Source: Rhodoglobus sp. (GTDB lineage: Bacteria; Actinomycetota; Actinomycetes; Actinomycetales; Microbacteriaceae). From it: 64,000 bases of DNA. The DNA lies in NCBI GenBank assembly GCA_025463605.1, contig JAODAV010000022.1, positions 1 through 64,000 of the forward strand, read 5' to 3'. The position numbers and the translations under genes are program-made. The notes beneath the pieces are model-generated. The model saw only the letters and a list, made by a program, of their open reading frames with translations. It ran no database searches and had not been told where the DNA came from. Shown in pieces: positions 43,270 to 51,422 of the stretch; position 1 is the stretch's first letter, and every line of letters begins with the position of its first letter.

Positions 43270-44211
43270 ATGACGACAGCCTCCGCGTCGCCGAGAGCAA
43301 AGCTCCGCCCCGCAGACCGCATCTTCTCCGGCAGCACCCTTCTCGCCGGAAGCATCATCCTCGCCGCACTCGCCGCCGTCGCGATCTTCCTCATCGCCCA
43401 GAGCATCCCTGCCCTCGTCGCCGATCCGGCCGACCTCAAGGGCTCGCCGGCGAGTTTCTGGGCATACGTCGGTCCGCTCGCCTTCGGGTCGGTGTGGGCC
43501 GCCTTCCTCGCGCTCATCATCGCGCTTCCCATCGCCTACGGCATCGCGCTCTTCATCTCGCACTACGCGCCACGTCGCGTCGCCCAGGGCCTCGGCTACA
43601 TCATCGACTTGCTGGCTGCTGTGCCTTCCGTGGTGTTCGGCCTGTGGGGCATCAAAGTGCTCGCGCCCGCGGTGACACCGCTCTACAACTGGCTCGTGGA
43701 CAACGTCGGCTGGTTCCCGCTGTTCACCCCGCCGGTGTCCGGCACCGGGCGCACGATTCTCACGGTCGCCATTGTGCTCGCGGTGATGATCATCCCCATC
43801 ATCACCGCCGTCTCCCGCGAGGTCTTCCTGCAGACGCCCCGACTCCACGAGGAAGCGGCTCTCGCACTCGGCGCCACGCGCTGGGAGATGATCCAGGTCG
43901 CGGTCATCCCGTTCGGTCGCCCCGGCATGATCTCGGCGGCGATGCTCGGCCTCGGCCGCGCGCTCGGCGAGACGATGGTCGTCGCCATGGTGCTCTCCCC
44001 TTCACCCGGACTCATCACGTTCGTGCTCACCGGATCGCAGAACTCCTCGACCATCGCCGGCAACATCGCGCTCAACTTTCCGGAGGCGCACGGAATCGAC
44101 GTCAACGGGCTCATCGCGACCGGGCTCATCCTCTTCGTCATCACGCTCGTGATCAACTCGATCGCGCGCTTCGTCATCAACCGCCGCAAGGCGTTCTCCG
44201 GAGCCAACTGA
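43270..44211 (+). CDS. pstC: Phosphate ABC transporter permease PstC
   Basis: 313 aa, six membrane helices. The EAA loop is EEAALALGATRWEMIQVAVI, which docks on PstB. MTTASASP start with AGGA upstream. Second gene of pstSCAB; its stop overlaps the pstA start (TGATG). Confidence 0.94.
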   Translation: MTTASASPRAKLRPADRIFSGSTLLAGSIILAALAAVAIFLIAQSIPALVADPADLKGSPASFWAYVGPLAFGSVWAAFLALIIALPIAYGIALFISHYAPRRVAQGLGYIIDLLAAVPSVVFGLWGIKVLAPAVTPLYNWLVDNVGWFPLFTPPVSGTGRTILTVAIVLAVMIIPIITAVSREVFLQTPRLHEEAALALGATRWEMIQVAVIPFGRPGMISAAMLGLGRALGETMVVAMVLSPSPGLITFVLTGSQNSSTIAGNIALNFPEAHGIDVNGLIATGLILFVITLVINSIARFVINRRKAFSGAN

Positions 44212-45317
44212 TGACCGCCACGATGCCATCACCCCCGACCTCACCCTCGACCTCACAAGGGATCGTCAACTCCCTCACGACGGGACGGCTGCCGAAGTGG
44301 GCTCCGTGGGCGCTGCTCGTTGGCAGCTGGGTCGTCGTCAGTGCCGTCTTCGCCTTTCTGCAGGCAGCCGGCGGCGGCGATTTCAACATTGCGCTCGCGA
44401 TCTTCCTCGGCACGATCCTGTTCGACCTGGCCATCTTCGTGATCGCCTACCTCGTGGAGGGCGTGCGCCAGGCGAAGGACCGTCTTGTCACGTCGCTCGT
44501 GGCGACCGCGTTCATCGTCGCGCTGCTGCCCCTCATCTCGCTGCTGTTCACGGTGATCGCCCAGGGCCTGCACCGCTTCGACATCGCCTTCTTCCTCAAC
44601 TCGATGCGCAACGTCGTCGGCGAGGGCGGCGGCGGACTTCACGCCATCACCGGCACGCTTCTGATCACCGGGATGGCGACGCTCATCTCGGTTCCGATCG
44701 GCCTCCTGACCGCGATCTACCTCGTCGAGTACGGGCGCGGTCCGCTGTCTCGCGCGATAACGTTCTTCGTGGACGTCATGACGGGCATCCCGTCGATCGT
44801 CGCCGGCCTGTTCGCGTTCGCGTTCTTTGCGCTCATCCTGCAGGATCCGGGCATCCGGTTCGGGTTCGGTGGATCGGTCGCTCTCTCGCTGCTCATGATC
44901 CCCGTGGTGGTGCGCTCGAGCGAAGAGATGCTCAAGCTCGTGCCGAACGAGCTGCGCGAGGCATCCTATGCGCTGGGTGTTCCCAAGTGGCTCACGATCA
45001 TCAAGATCGTCATCCCCACGGCGATCGCGGGCATCACGACGGGAATCACCCTCGCGATTGCGCGCGTGATCGGCGAGACCGCGCCGCTGCTCATCATCTC
45101 GGGGTTCACGGCGAGCATGAACTACGACCTCTTCAACGACCGCATGATGACAATCCCCGTGTTCGTCTACACGCAATACGCGAACCCCGGATCGGACGTG
45201 CAGCCCTACCTCGACCGCGCGTGGGCCGGGGCGCTCACCCTCATCCTTATCGTCATGGCGCTCAACCTCATCGCGCGACTCATCGCCCGCATCTTCTCCC
45301 CCAAGCTCGGCCGCTGA
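44211..45317 (+). CDS. pstA: Phosphate ABC transporter permease PstA
   Basis: 368 aa. Two N-terminal helices beyond the standard PstA core, then the permease domain with the EAA loop REASYALGVPKWLTIIKIVI. Membrane partner of PstC. The start at 44211 is fixed by overlap with pstC; the long upstream frame is a shadow of pstC. Confidence 0.93.
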   Translation: MTATMPSPPTSPSTSQGIVNSLTTGRLPKWAPWALLVGSWVVVSAVFAFLQAAGGGDFNIALAIFLGTILFDLAIFVIAYLVEGVRQAKDRLVTSLVATAFIVALLPLISLLFTVIAQGLHRFDIAFFLNSMRNVVGEGGGGLHAITGTLLITGMATLISVPIGLLTAIYLVEYGRGPLSRAITFFVDVMTGIPSIVAGLFAFAFFALILQDPGIRFGFGGSVALSLLMIPVVVRSSEEMLKLVPNELREASYALGVPKWLTIIKIVIPTAIAGITTGITLAIARVIGETAPLLIISGFTASMNYDLFNDRMMTIPVFVYTQYANPGSDVQPYLDRAWAGALTLILIVMALNLIARLIARIFSPKLGR

Positions 45318-45342
45318 GCCGTAACCCCAGAAAGCAGCAACC

Positions 45343-46122
45343 GTGTCCAAGCGCATCGAAGTCAACGACCTCAACGTCTACTACGGCAAGTTCAAGGCCG
45401 TGGAAGACGTCACGCTTACGATCGAGCCCCGCACCGTGACCGCGTTCATCGGACCATCGGGCTGCGGCAAGACGACATTCCTGCGTACCCTCAACCGCAT
45501 GCACGAGGTCACTCCCGGTGCCTACGTCGAGGGCGAAGTGCTCATCGATGGCAACAACCTCTACGGTGCGGGCGTCGACCCCGTGCTCGTGCGCCGCCAG
45601 GTGGGCATGGTGTTCCAGCGGCCCAACCCGTTCCCGACGATGTCGATCCGCGACAATGTGCTCGCCGGCGTAAAGCTCAACAACAACCGCATGTCGAAGA
45701 GCGATCAGGATGACCTGGTCGAGCAGTCCCTCAAGGGCGCGAACCTGTGGAACGAGGTCAAGGATCGCCTCGCACTGCCCGGCTCCGGACTCTCGGGTGG
45801 CCAGCAGCAGCGCCTCTGTATCGCGCGCGCGATCGCGGTCTCGCCCGAGGTCATCCTCATGGACGAGCCGTGTTCGGCCCTCGACCCCATTTCGACTCTC
45901 GCGATCGAGGACCTCATCGAGGAGCTCAAGCAGGAGTACACGATCGTGATCGTGACCCACAACATGCAGCAGGCGTCACGCGTCTCGGACCGCACCGCGT
46001 TCTTCAACATCGCGGGATCCGGTAAGCCCGGAAAGCTCATCGAATACGACGACACCACAACGATGTTCTCGAAGCCGAGCGTGCAGGCGACCGAGGATTA
46101 CGTCTCCGGCAAGTTCGGGTAA
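45343..46122 (+). CDS. pstB: Phosphate ABC transporter ATPase PstB
   Basis: 259 aa. Walker [11 protein letters not shown]-loop QRPNPFPTM, signature [14 protein letters not shown], Walker [14 protein letters not shown] and the H-loop His (IVTHNMQQA). Standard PstB length. GTG start with only a weak purine-rich ribosome site. Last gene of pstSCAB; a hexanucleotide repeat begins about 28 bases downstream. Confidence 0.95.
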   Translation: MSKRIEVNDLNVYYGKFKAVEDVTLTIEPRTVTAFIGPSGCGKTTFLRTLNRMHEVTPGAYVEGEVLIDGNNLYGAGVDPVLVRRQVGMVFQRPNPFPTMSIRDNVLAGVKLNNNRMSKSDQDDLVEQSLKGANLWNEVKDRLALPGSGLSGGQQQRLCIARAIAVSPEVILMDEPCSALDPISTLAIEDLIEELKQEYTIVIVTHNMQQASRVSDRTAFFNIAGSGKPGKLIEYDDTTTMFSKPSVQATEDYVSGKFG

Positions 46123-46148
46123 CGACTGTTCGCTGTCTCGGGCCGCGC

Positions 46149-46206
<58 letters not shown>

Positions 46207-46226
46207 CGGGGCGGTAACCTCAACGA

Positions 46227-46892
46227 GTGACTGAGACCACTCGTGCCAATCTTGCCCGCGCAGCTGTCGGCTTCGCATGGTTCACGATCGTCTACAACCT
46301 CGTCGAGGGCATCGTCGCCGTCGCCGCGGGCGTCGTCGCATCCGCTGTCTCGCTCATCGGATTCGGCATCGACTCCGGCATCGAGGTCGCCGCCGCCATC
46401 GTGGTGCTGGTGCGACTTCGCGCGGAGCTTCGTGGTGACGAACCAGACGAGCGGAAGGAGAAGCTGGCACTGCGTTTCATCGCGGTGACCTTCTTCGTGC
46501 TCGCGGCGTACCTGCTCTTCGAGGGTGTGCGCGACCTGATCACCGGGGAGCGGCCCGACACCTCCCTGGTCGGTATCGTGCTCACCGGTGTCTCCATCGT
46601 CATCATGCCGCTCCTCGCCTTCATGAAGCGGCGTGTCGGCAGGAAGATGGGGTCGCGTCTTGTGCTCGCCGATGCCGCTGAAACCGCGCTGTGCGCATGG
46701 CTTTCGGTCTCGACGTTCCTCGGCCTGGCTCTCTACGCCATCCTCGGCTGGACCTGGCTCGACGCGGTCGCAGGATTCGTTATCGCCGCGTTCGCGATCA
46801 TGGAGGGACGCGAAGCATGGCAGGGCGAACCACATGATGGTGCCGGGCCGCAGAACGCCTCTCGGCGCGAGGCCGCTCGAAGCGGCTATTAG
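46227..46892 (+). CDS. Cation diffusion facilitator-like membrane protein (short form)
   Basis: 221 aa. Five to six hydrophobic helices; ASAVSLIGFGIDSGIEVAAA and LADAAETALCAWLSV match CDF helices 2 and 5, where the conserved DxxxD/HxxxD metal sites sit (Asp in FGIDSG and in LADAAE). The C-terminal cytosolic dimer domain is missing, so it is a short CDF-like form. GTG start just after the hexanucleotide repeat. Metal specificity unknown. Confidence 0.75.
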   Translation: MTETTRANLARAAVGFAWFTIVYNLVEGIVAVAAGVVASAVSLIGFGIDSGIEVAAAIVVLVRLRAELRGDEPDERKEKLALRFIAVTFFVLAAYLLFEGVRDLITGERPDTSLVGIVLTGVSIVIMPLLAFMKRRVGRKMGSRLVLADAAETALCAWLSVSTFLGLALYAILGWTWLDAVAGFVIAAFAIMEGREAWQGEPHDGAGPQNASRREAARSGY

Positions 46893-46929
46893 TGGAGCCC
46901 GGGGTTACTGCGGCCCGGCTGCAGCTATT

Positions 46930-47559
46930 TTACTCTAGGTTCCCCGAGCGGTGCAGGCGCGCGGCGGCCGTCAGCTCCTCGGCGGTTTGCGCGAGGCGGG
47001 CGGCGCGAGTGGTCAGTTCAGTGGCGCGGTCGGGGTTGATCGACTCCGAGTCATCCGCGATGCTCGTGCACCCGGCTGCCAGAATCCGGCTGAAGGATGC
47101 AGCCCGGTCGAGCGCGATCGCGAAGTCGCCCCGGAACAGTCCTCGAAGAATCTGGTCGGCGAGCTGGGTGATCTCGTCCGGTCCCGCAGGCATGGGCGCC
47201 CCGGCGACCGCCGCGTCGATCGTGGTGAGCACCTCGGTGCCCCGCTGGAAGAGGTAGCTCGTGCCCGCGGCATCCTGTCGAATCACGACACGCAACAGGT
47301 AGATGCGCCACAGCGCGCCGGGCAAGCTGCGCGGACTCGACCGCGCCCATAGTTCGGCGAGGGCGTCGATGCCGTTCGCGTCGGTGTAGGCGACGAGGCG
47401 CTCGATCACAGCCGGGTCGTCGGTCTCGCGCGCGCGATTCACGAGAGCGTGAGCGGTGTCGTGCGCGACCCGCAGGATCTGCGCTGGGTCTTCGCCGCCC
47501 TCGTAGGTGTCGAACTTGTCACCCGAGTACTGGGTGGGCTTGTGAAAATCGTCGGCCAT
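46930..47559 (-). CDS. Conserved actinobacterial protein of unknown function
   Basis: 209 aa, all-helical, soluble. It starts MADDFHKPTQYSGDKFDTYE; the body ALWRIYLLRVVIRQDAAGTS and ADQILRGLFRGDFAIALDRA looks well conserved. No catalytic motif. Twenty-seven bases downstream of the enoyl-CoA hydratase gene on the same strand, so perhaps co-transcribed. Confidence 0.7.
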   Translation of the reverse strand: MADDFHKPTQYSGDKFDTYEGGEDPAQILRVAHDTAHALVNRARETDDPAVIERLVAYTDANGIDALAELWARSSPRSLPGALWRIYLLRVVIRQDAAGTSYLFQRGTEVLTTIDAAVAGAPMPAGPDEITQLADQILRGLFRGDFAIALDRAASFSRILAAGCTSIADDSESINPDRATELTTRAARLAQTAEELTAAARLHRSGNLE

Positions 47560-47586
47560 CGGCTCAAGCCTAAGCCTCGGTTCGCG

Positions 47587-48387
47587 TCACCGACCCGGGA
47601 ACTCCGGCTTGCGCTTCTCGAGAAAGGCGGCGACGCCCTCCGTCTTGTCCTCCGTGTGGAAGACGTGCTCGAAGCCGGCGAGCTCGTTGGCGATCGCGGC
47701 GTACGTGTCGACCCCCGCGCTCTCCACGATCACGGACTTTGCGGTAGCGACGGCGGTGTAGGAGTTGGTGGAGATGAGGTGGATGTCCGCGGTCGCGGCG
47801 GCGAGCATCCTCTCGACCGTGGGGAAGACGCCGCTGACCAGACCGATGCGCATCGCCTCGTCCGCCGCCACGGCGCGACCCGTGTAGATGAGCTGCTTCG
47901 CGCGTGCCGGGCCGACAATCCTCGGCAGCCGAACTGTGCCGCCAAAGCCGGGGATGAGTCCGAGTTTGACCTCGGGCTGCCCGAACTGTGCGGACTCGGT
48001 TGCGTAGATGTAGTCGCACGCGAGCGCGAGTTCTGTACCACCACCGAACGCGTAGCCGTTGACACACGCGATCACGGGAACGGGCAGTGCTTCGAGCTGC
48101 TGGCAGACGTCCTGACCGACCCGACCGTAGGCCGCAGCCTGCTCAGGGCTCAGGGCCGCCATCTCCCGGATGTCGCCCCCGGCCACGAAGGCCCGGTCGC
48201 CATCGCCGGTGAGGATGAGTCCGCGCACGGAACTGCCCCACCCAACGACGACCTCGAGCGCGTCTCTGAGGTCACCGAGCACGGAACTCGAGAGCGCGTT
48301 GAGCGCCTCCGGCCGCGAGATCACGAGGGTGGCGACGACCCCCTCGCGGGAGAGGGTCGCGCTGCCGAACTCGGTGACGTCGGACAC
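47587..48387 (-). CDS. Enoyl-CoA hydratase/isomerase family protein
   Basis: 266 aa crotonase. The oxyanion-hole motifs are GDRAFVAGGDIREMA and NGYAFGGGTELALACD; the first catalytic Glu falls in GGGTELAL, the second in FGQPEVKLGLIPGFGG. Hydrates a trans-2-enoyl-CoA in fatty-acid or amino-acid degradation; the exact chain is unknown. GTG start three bases after the bioY stop, so the two are an operon. Confidence 0.88.
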   Translation of the reverse strand: MSDVTEFGSATLSREGVVATLVISRPEALNALSSSVLGDLRDALEVVVGWGSSVRGLILTGDGDRAFVAGGDIREMAALSPEQAAAYGRVGQDVCQQLEALPVPVIACVNGYAFGGGTELALACDYIYATESAQFGQPEVKLGLIPGFGGTVRLPRIVGPARAKQLIYTGRAVAADEAMRIGLVSGVFPTVERMLAAATADIHLISTNSYTAVATAKSVIVESAGVDTYAAIANELAGFEHVFHTEDKTEGVAAFLEKRKPEFPGR

Positions 48388-48390
48388 GGG

Positions 48391-48996
48391 TCAGTCCACG
48401 TCGCCCCGGCGCTTGACGCGGCCCGCGATCTCCCAGCCCCCTCGGATGAGACCGGCAGCGACAACGGCCTTGATGACTCCACCGATGATGAACGGGTAGA
48501 GACCGAACTCGAGAGTCTGCTCGAGCGTGAGGCCGAGGACCGCGGCCAGCCAGGGCAGGCCGAGAGCGAAGACGCTCACGCTGCCGGCGAGGAAGGCGAC
48601 GATGCCGCCGAGGATCTTGCGGTCCCAGTTGCGCTGGGCGAGCCAACCGGTGAGCGCTGCCGCGACGATGAACCCGAGGATGTAGCCGCCGGTCGGTCCG
48701 AGGATGACCGAGACGCCGCTCGACGCGTCGCTGAACCACGGGAGGCCCGCTGCTCCCGCCGCCGCGTACAGCACCATCGCGGAAACGCCGCGCCAGAGGC
48801 CAAGAAGGCTTGCTACGACGAGCACGCCGAGCGTCTGCCCCGTGATCGGCACGGGCCAAAGCGGGATGCTCACCTGGGCGAGGGCGCCGACCAGGCCGGC
48901 ACCGAGCACCACGGAGACGATGTTGACGACGGCGGTGCGAGGAATGAACGCGTCGAGGAGAGTGCCGCCCTGGGCAGGCTGTGCGATCGAGGTCAT
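48391..48996 (-). CDS. bioY: Biotin ECF transporter S component BioY
   Basis: 201 aa, six membrane helices. The BioY signature PLWPVPITGQTLGVLVVASL and GPTGGYILGFIVAAALTGWL are present. Works with an ECF module (AT/T) encoded elsewhere, or alone. ATG at 48996. A GTCAAAGCTTTGAC palindrome overlaps its likely -35 box. Confidence 0.92.
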   Translation of the reverse strand: MTSIAQPAQGGTLLDAFIPRTAVVNIVSVVLGAGLVGALAQVSIPLWPVPITGQTLGVLVVASLLGLWRGVSAMVLYAAAGAAGLPWFSDASSGVSVILGPTGGYILGFIVAAALTGWLAQRNWDRKILGGIVAFLAGSVSVFALGLPWLAAVLGLTLEQTLEFGLYPFIIGGVIKAVVAAGLIRGGWEIAGRVKRRGDVD

Positions 48997-49369
48997 GATG
49001 GGCCCTTCCGTAAGCCACGGTGCGGTGAGTGCCGCTACCTCGCAGACCGTAGCGCGATCCGTCGACGGGTGTCAAAGCTTTGACGACACGATGGGTCACA
49101 CATTCCGCAGCGTGGTCGCGGGTCTCCATCTCGTCCACATTGTGATCCGCTTTGGGTGCGCCGGGCATCCCGCGAGCCGTATCGCCACCCCAATGCGCCC
49201 AGACGCCGCCGAACCGTCGCAAACACATCCCCGGAATACAGTTGTGGTGTCTTTGCGGCGGTTCGACGACTTCGATCTCACAGCGCCGCTGCGGACTTCG
49301 GGCATCGGGATTCTGGTCCGATCACCGCGCGTCGGGCACCAACGCGATTCACGATAGATTTGGGGGGTA
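48997..49369. other. Intergenic region between bioY and the tRNA-Lys fragment
   Basis: 373 bases. The left part carries the bioY promoter region with its palindrome (49071-49084). The right part precedes the tRNA; TAGATT at 49355-49360 is a possible -10. Short frames here have no ribosome site or coding pattern. Confidence 0.6.
49071..49084. promoter_or_regulatory. Perfect palindrome GTCAAAGCTTTGAC at the bioY promoter
   Basis: A 14-bp perfect palindrome, extended by GTGTC/GACgACAC flanks. On the minus strand it contains TTGACA, followed 18 bases later by TACGGT, a good promoter. An operator here would block bioY; biotin repressors (BirA, BioQ, BioR) are candidates, though it does not match a site I can name. 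Confidence 0.5.
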
Positions 49370-49410
49370 GGGCCTGTAGCTCAGTTGGTAGAGCATCGGA
49401 CTTTTAATCC
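49370..49410 (+). tRNA. tRNA-Lys (anticodon TTT), 5-prime half, split by prophage integration
   Basis: GGGCCTG acceptor strand, D-stem GCTC/GAGC with AGTTGGTA loop, anticodon stem TCGGA and loop CTTTTAA. The 3-prime side of the stem should read TCCGA, but reads TCCTT, and nothing tRNA-like follows. So the gene is cut just past the anticodon loop. The 3-prime half is expected at the far end of the prophage. Confidence 0.85.
49401..49410. other. Left prophage attachment junction (att core)
   Basis: The tRNA-identical sequence ends at 49410; everything to its right is phage. The 7-base anticodon loop CTTTTAA flanked by the anticodon stem is a typical tyrosine-integrase crossover site. Read on the minus strand, the same bases give the last codon (GAT) and stop (TAA) of the repressor gene. 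Confidence 0.7.
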
Positions 49411-49700
49411 TTGGTCTGCTCCTCCGGCACCGTCGGAGTCATGTCTGGGCCTTCCCGCAAGAGTTCCTCGGCGGTCGTGCCGATTGCGGCCGCGACGACT
49501 TTGAGGTCGCTGAGGGACCATCCACGCTCCCCGCGAAGGCGCTTGCCTAACGAGCTCTGGTCGATACCGACGCTACGGCCGAGCGCCGTCTGGGTGATCT
49601 TCTTGTCCCACATGATGTGGAAGACGCGCCGGCCCACGATTGCATCCCAGTCGAGGGCATCAGCAGAGTCCGGGCTGATGTGTGTTTGCGATTCGCTCAT
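49404..49700 (-). CDS. XRE-family phage repressor ending in the att junction
   Basis: 98 aa. The helix-turn-helix is QTALGRSVGIDQSSLGKRLR (residues 37-56); the C-terminal tail is acidic (PTVPEEQTKD). The last Asp codon and the TAA stop come from tRNA-identical bases. The start at 49700 is preferred over 49736 because a -10-like TATTGT (49707-49712, minus) sits six bases upstream, giving a leaderless mRNA. Likely the immunity repressor, since it lies next to att and diverges from the excisionase gene. Confidence 0.75.
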   Translation of the reverse strand: MSESQTHISPDSADALDWDAIVGRRVFHIMWDKKITQTALGRSVGIDQSSLGKRLRGERGWSLSDLKVVAAAIGTTAEELLREGPDMTPTVPEEQTKD

Positions 49701-49789
49701 ATTCAGACAATACAGCCAGAACGGACAGATATACAAATATTCGGGCGAATGTGCTTGATTAGTCCGTTTTGTCCTGTACGTTCTGGGTC
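49701..49789. promoter_or_regulatory. Divergent leaderless promoters with twin operator elements
   Basis: Leftward: TTGTAT, 18 bases, TATTGT, start at the repressor ATG. Rightward: TTGATT (49755-49760), 16 bases, TACGTT (49777-49782), start at or one base before the ATG at 49790. Each spacer holds a GTCCGTT element in the same orientation relative to its promoter (49720-49726 minus; 49762-49768 plus). These look like repressor operators. Confidence 0.55.
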
Positions 49790-50035
49790 ATGGCAAAACC
49801 GACGGATCAGGGCAATGCAGCCTACGTCTCCCCCGCGGAGGCATCGAGGCTCGCCTTTGTAAGCACCAAGACTCTCGCCCGGATGGCCGACAGCGGAGAC
49901 ATTCGCTCGATCCGCCTCCCTTCGGGACACCGCCGCTATCACCGCGGCGACGTGACACCCGACATCGATTCCACGCCCGCCGACTCCGCGTCCCCCCACG
50001 CCGAGTCGGCGGGCGTTTCGTCGTTGGTCGCGTAG
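49790..50035 (+). CDS. Excisionase-like (MerR/BldC-type HTH) protein
   Basis: 81 aa. YVSPAEASRLAFVSTKTLAR, then PSGHRRYHRGDV, is a winged helix-turn-helix of the Xis/BldC type that bends DNA. It lies immediately right of the repressor, the usual place for xis or a Cro-like protein. The C-terminal third is Ser/Ala-rich and disordered. The ATG follows its -10 directly, so it is leaderless. Confidence 0.75.
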   Translation: MAKPTDQGNAAYVSPAEASRLAFVSTKTLARMADSGDIRSIRLPSGHRRYHRGDVTPDIDSTPADSASPHAESAGVSSLVA

Positions 50036-50067
50036 CTCGCGACCCGTCATTCCCACCAAAAGAAAGA

Positions 50068-50087
50068 GCCCCGGGTGCAACCGGGGC
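50068..50087. terminator. Hairpin upstream of the early operon
   Basis: GCCCCGG-gtgcaa-CCGGGGC, followed 6 bases later by the GAAAGG ribosome site of the next gene. Could terminate the excisionase transcript or regulate the leader of the early operon. Confidence 0.4.
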
Positions 50088-50106
50088 CGAGCAGAAAGGT
50101 CCGTAC

Positions 50107-50502
50107 ATGACCATGACCGCTGAGAACAGAGTACCCGACATCCTTGCGATGAACGGGGACCGGGCGCGAACGCGCCGCACCGACCGCCTCACCTCCCACC
50201 TGGCGGGCGACACCTCGCAAATCGACATGACCGACGTTGAGGTCGCCGTGCTCAAGATCGTGCACGAGAACCCCCTGTCCGTGGGCACCGAGATCAACCA
50301 GTTCTACTCGGATGAGCAAGCCGCCCGTGGCTGGCCGTTCAAGGCGTGGGACTCTCCACGTAAACGGGCTGGCGAGCTGGAGGACGCCGGGCTGCTCGAG
50401 GATGCCGGCGCCCACCGCGGCGTCTACGACTCGCTTGAGCGTGAGTTCCTGATCACGGACGCGGGCCGCAAGACGATCGAGATGCTGGCGGTCGAAGCGT
50501 GA
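50107..50502 (+). CDS. Phage protein with winged-helix-like region
   Basis: 131 aa. VAVLKIVHENPLSVGTEINQ, then SPRKRAGELEDAGLLEDAG, resembles the small winged-helix proteins (MarR-like) of actinophage early regions. GAAAGG ribosome site. First gene of the long overlapping operon. DNA binding is inferred. Confidence 0.65.
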   Translation: MTMTAENRVPDILAMNGDRARTRRTDRLTSHLAGDTSQIDMTDVEVAVLKIVHENPLSVGTEINQFYSDEQAARGWPFKAWDSPRKRAGELEDAGLLEDAGAHRGVYDSLEREFLITDAGRKTIEMLAVEA

Positions 50503-50840
50503 TCGCCGAACTGCCCGCACGCGTCGCGAAGGGCAAGCGCAACATCTACCAGAGCGGCCGCCGCGACCTCGTCGCCGCAGGCACTCACATGGTGGCCACG
50601 GCGACGACAGTGCAGACGAGACAAGACATCCGCGACCGGGCGATCGTGCTCGTGCGCGTCGGGCTTCGTCCCGGCGACAACCTCGACGTGCTCGAGGCCC
50701 TCGGTTTGGTGCGGCCGGAAGCACCCGCCCACGGGCGCTCCGACGTCCCGGGATGGTGCGTGTGCGGCTGGAAGTCGAAGTCGTACATGGCCCTCGACCG
50801 CGGCCTGATGGCGCACGTCACCCGAGAGGCGCGACGGTGA
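50499..50840 (+). CDS. Phage protein of unknown function
   Basis: 113 aa. A CVCGWKSKS motif near residue 90 suggests a weak zinc site; the rest is helical. The GTG overlaps the previous stop (GTGA). Confidence 0.6.
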   Translation: MIAELPARVAKGKRNIYQSGRRDLVAAGTHMVATATTVQTRQDIRDRAIVLVRVGLRPGDNLDVLEALGLVRPEAPAHGRSDVPGWCVCGWKSKSYMALDRGLMAHVTREARR

Positions 50841-50947
50841 CCGCGGGCGAGCGCGGCCTCCGCCGTCCAATCCCCGGCCACGTCGCCGTCATCGGCACTC
50901 TCATCGGCCTGGTGGCCATCGCCGTCGGCTTGTTCGGCGGTGCATGA
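50837..50947 (+). CDS. Tiny phage membrane protein
   Basis: 36 aa with one hydrophobic helix (HVAVIGTLIGLVAIAVGLFG). GTG start inside the previous stop (GTGA) and the stop inside the next start. Function unknown. Confidence 0.55.
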   Translation: MTAGERGLRRPIPGHVAVIGTLIGLVAIAVGLFGGA

Positions 50948-51285
50948 TGATGCCCGAGGTAATACCCATCCCGTTCGGGCCAGACGGCTACACCATGACT
51001 CCGCTGGTGTTCGTTGACGGCAGGTACGAAACCGCTGTCTACTTCGGGGGCGAGCGTGTGTGGCGCTGCCTGTTCGGTGTCACCGAGGAGCTCGCATACG
51101 AGATTGCCCGCGAACAGGCGCAGGTGCACGCCGCTGGCCCCCAACCGTCAATTGAGCCGACGCCATACAGAGGCGAGTATTCAGGGGGAGGCGGGGGCCA
51201 GTCTCTGTTCTGGCTCGGACTCTCGATCGGCGCGGCGATCGTAGCTGTGTTCGCTGCGGCGCTGGCCCTGCTCGGCGGTGCATGA
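50944..51285 (+). CDS. Phage protein with C-terminal membrane anchor
   Basis: 113 aa. A soluble N-terminal part (YTMTPLVFVDGRYETAVYFG) and a C-terminal helix (LFWLGLSIGAAIVAVFAAAL) after a Gly-rich linker. Three ATGs in a row at the start. Confidence 0.6.
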   Translation: MMMPEVIPIPFGPDGYTMTPLVFVDGRYETAVYFGGERVWRCLFGVTEELAYEIAREQAQVHAAGPQPSIEPTPYRGEYSGGGGGQSLFWLGLSIGAAIVAVFAAALALLGGA

Positions 51286-51422
51286 TGCGCCACCGCAAGA
51301 GCAACACGGCGGCGGCCGCGGAACGCCGCTTCGCCATCCAGCGCGCCTTCATCTGGGCTGCCGTCGGTGCACTCTGCGGTGCCATCACAGTCACGTCGAT
51401 GCTGCTGGCGGTGAAGTCATGA
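51282..51422 (+). CDS. Small phage membrane protein
   Basis: 46 aa, basic N-terminus (MMRHRKSN) and one helix (FIWAAVGALCGAITVTSMLL). Overlaps both neighbours (ATGA). One of four small membrane proteins clustered here. Confidence 0.55.
   Translation: MMRHRKSNTAAAAERRFAIQRAFIWAAVGALCGAITVTSMLLAVKS

Noticed and set aside
47449-49083. 544-aa plus-strand open frame
   Set aside because: Antisense to the enoyl-CoA hydratase and bioY genes; Asp/Glu/Arg-rich shadow composition.
49404-49736. Repressor start at 49736 (110 aa)
   Set aside because: No ribosome site, and it would place the start upstream of the -10 and operator element.
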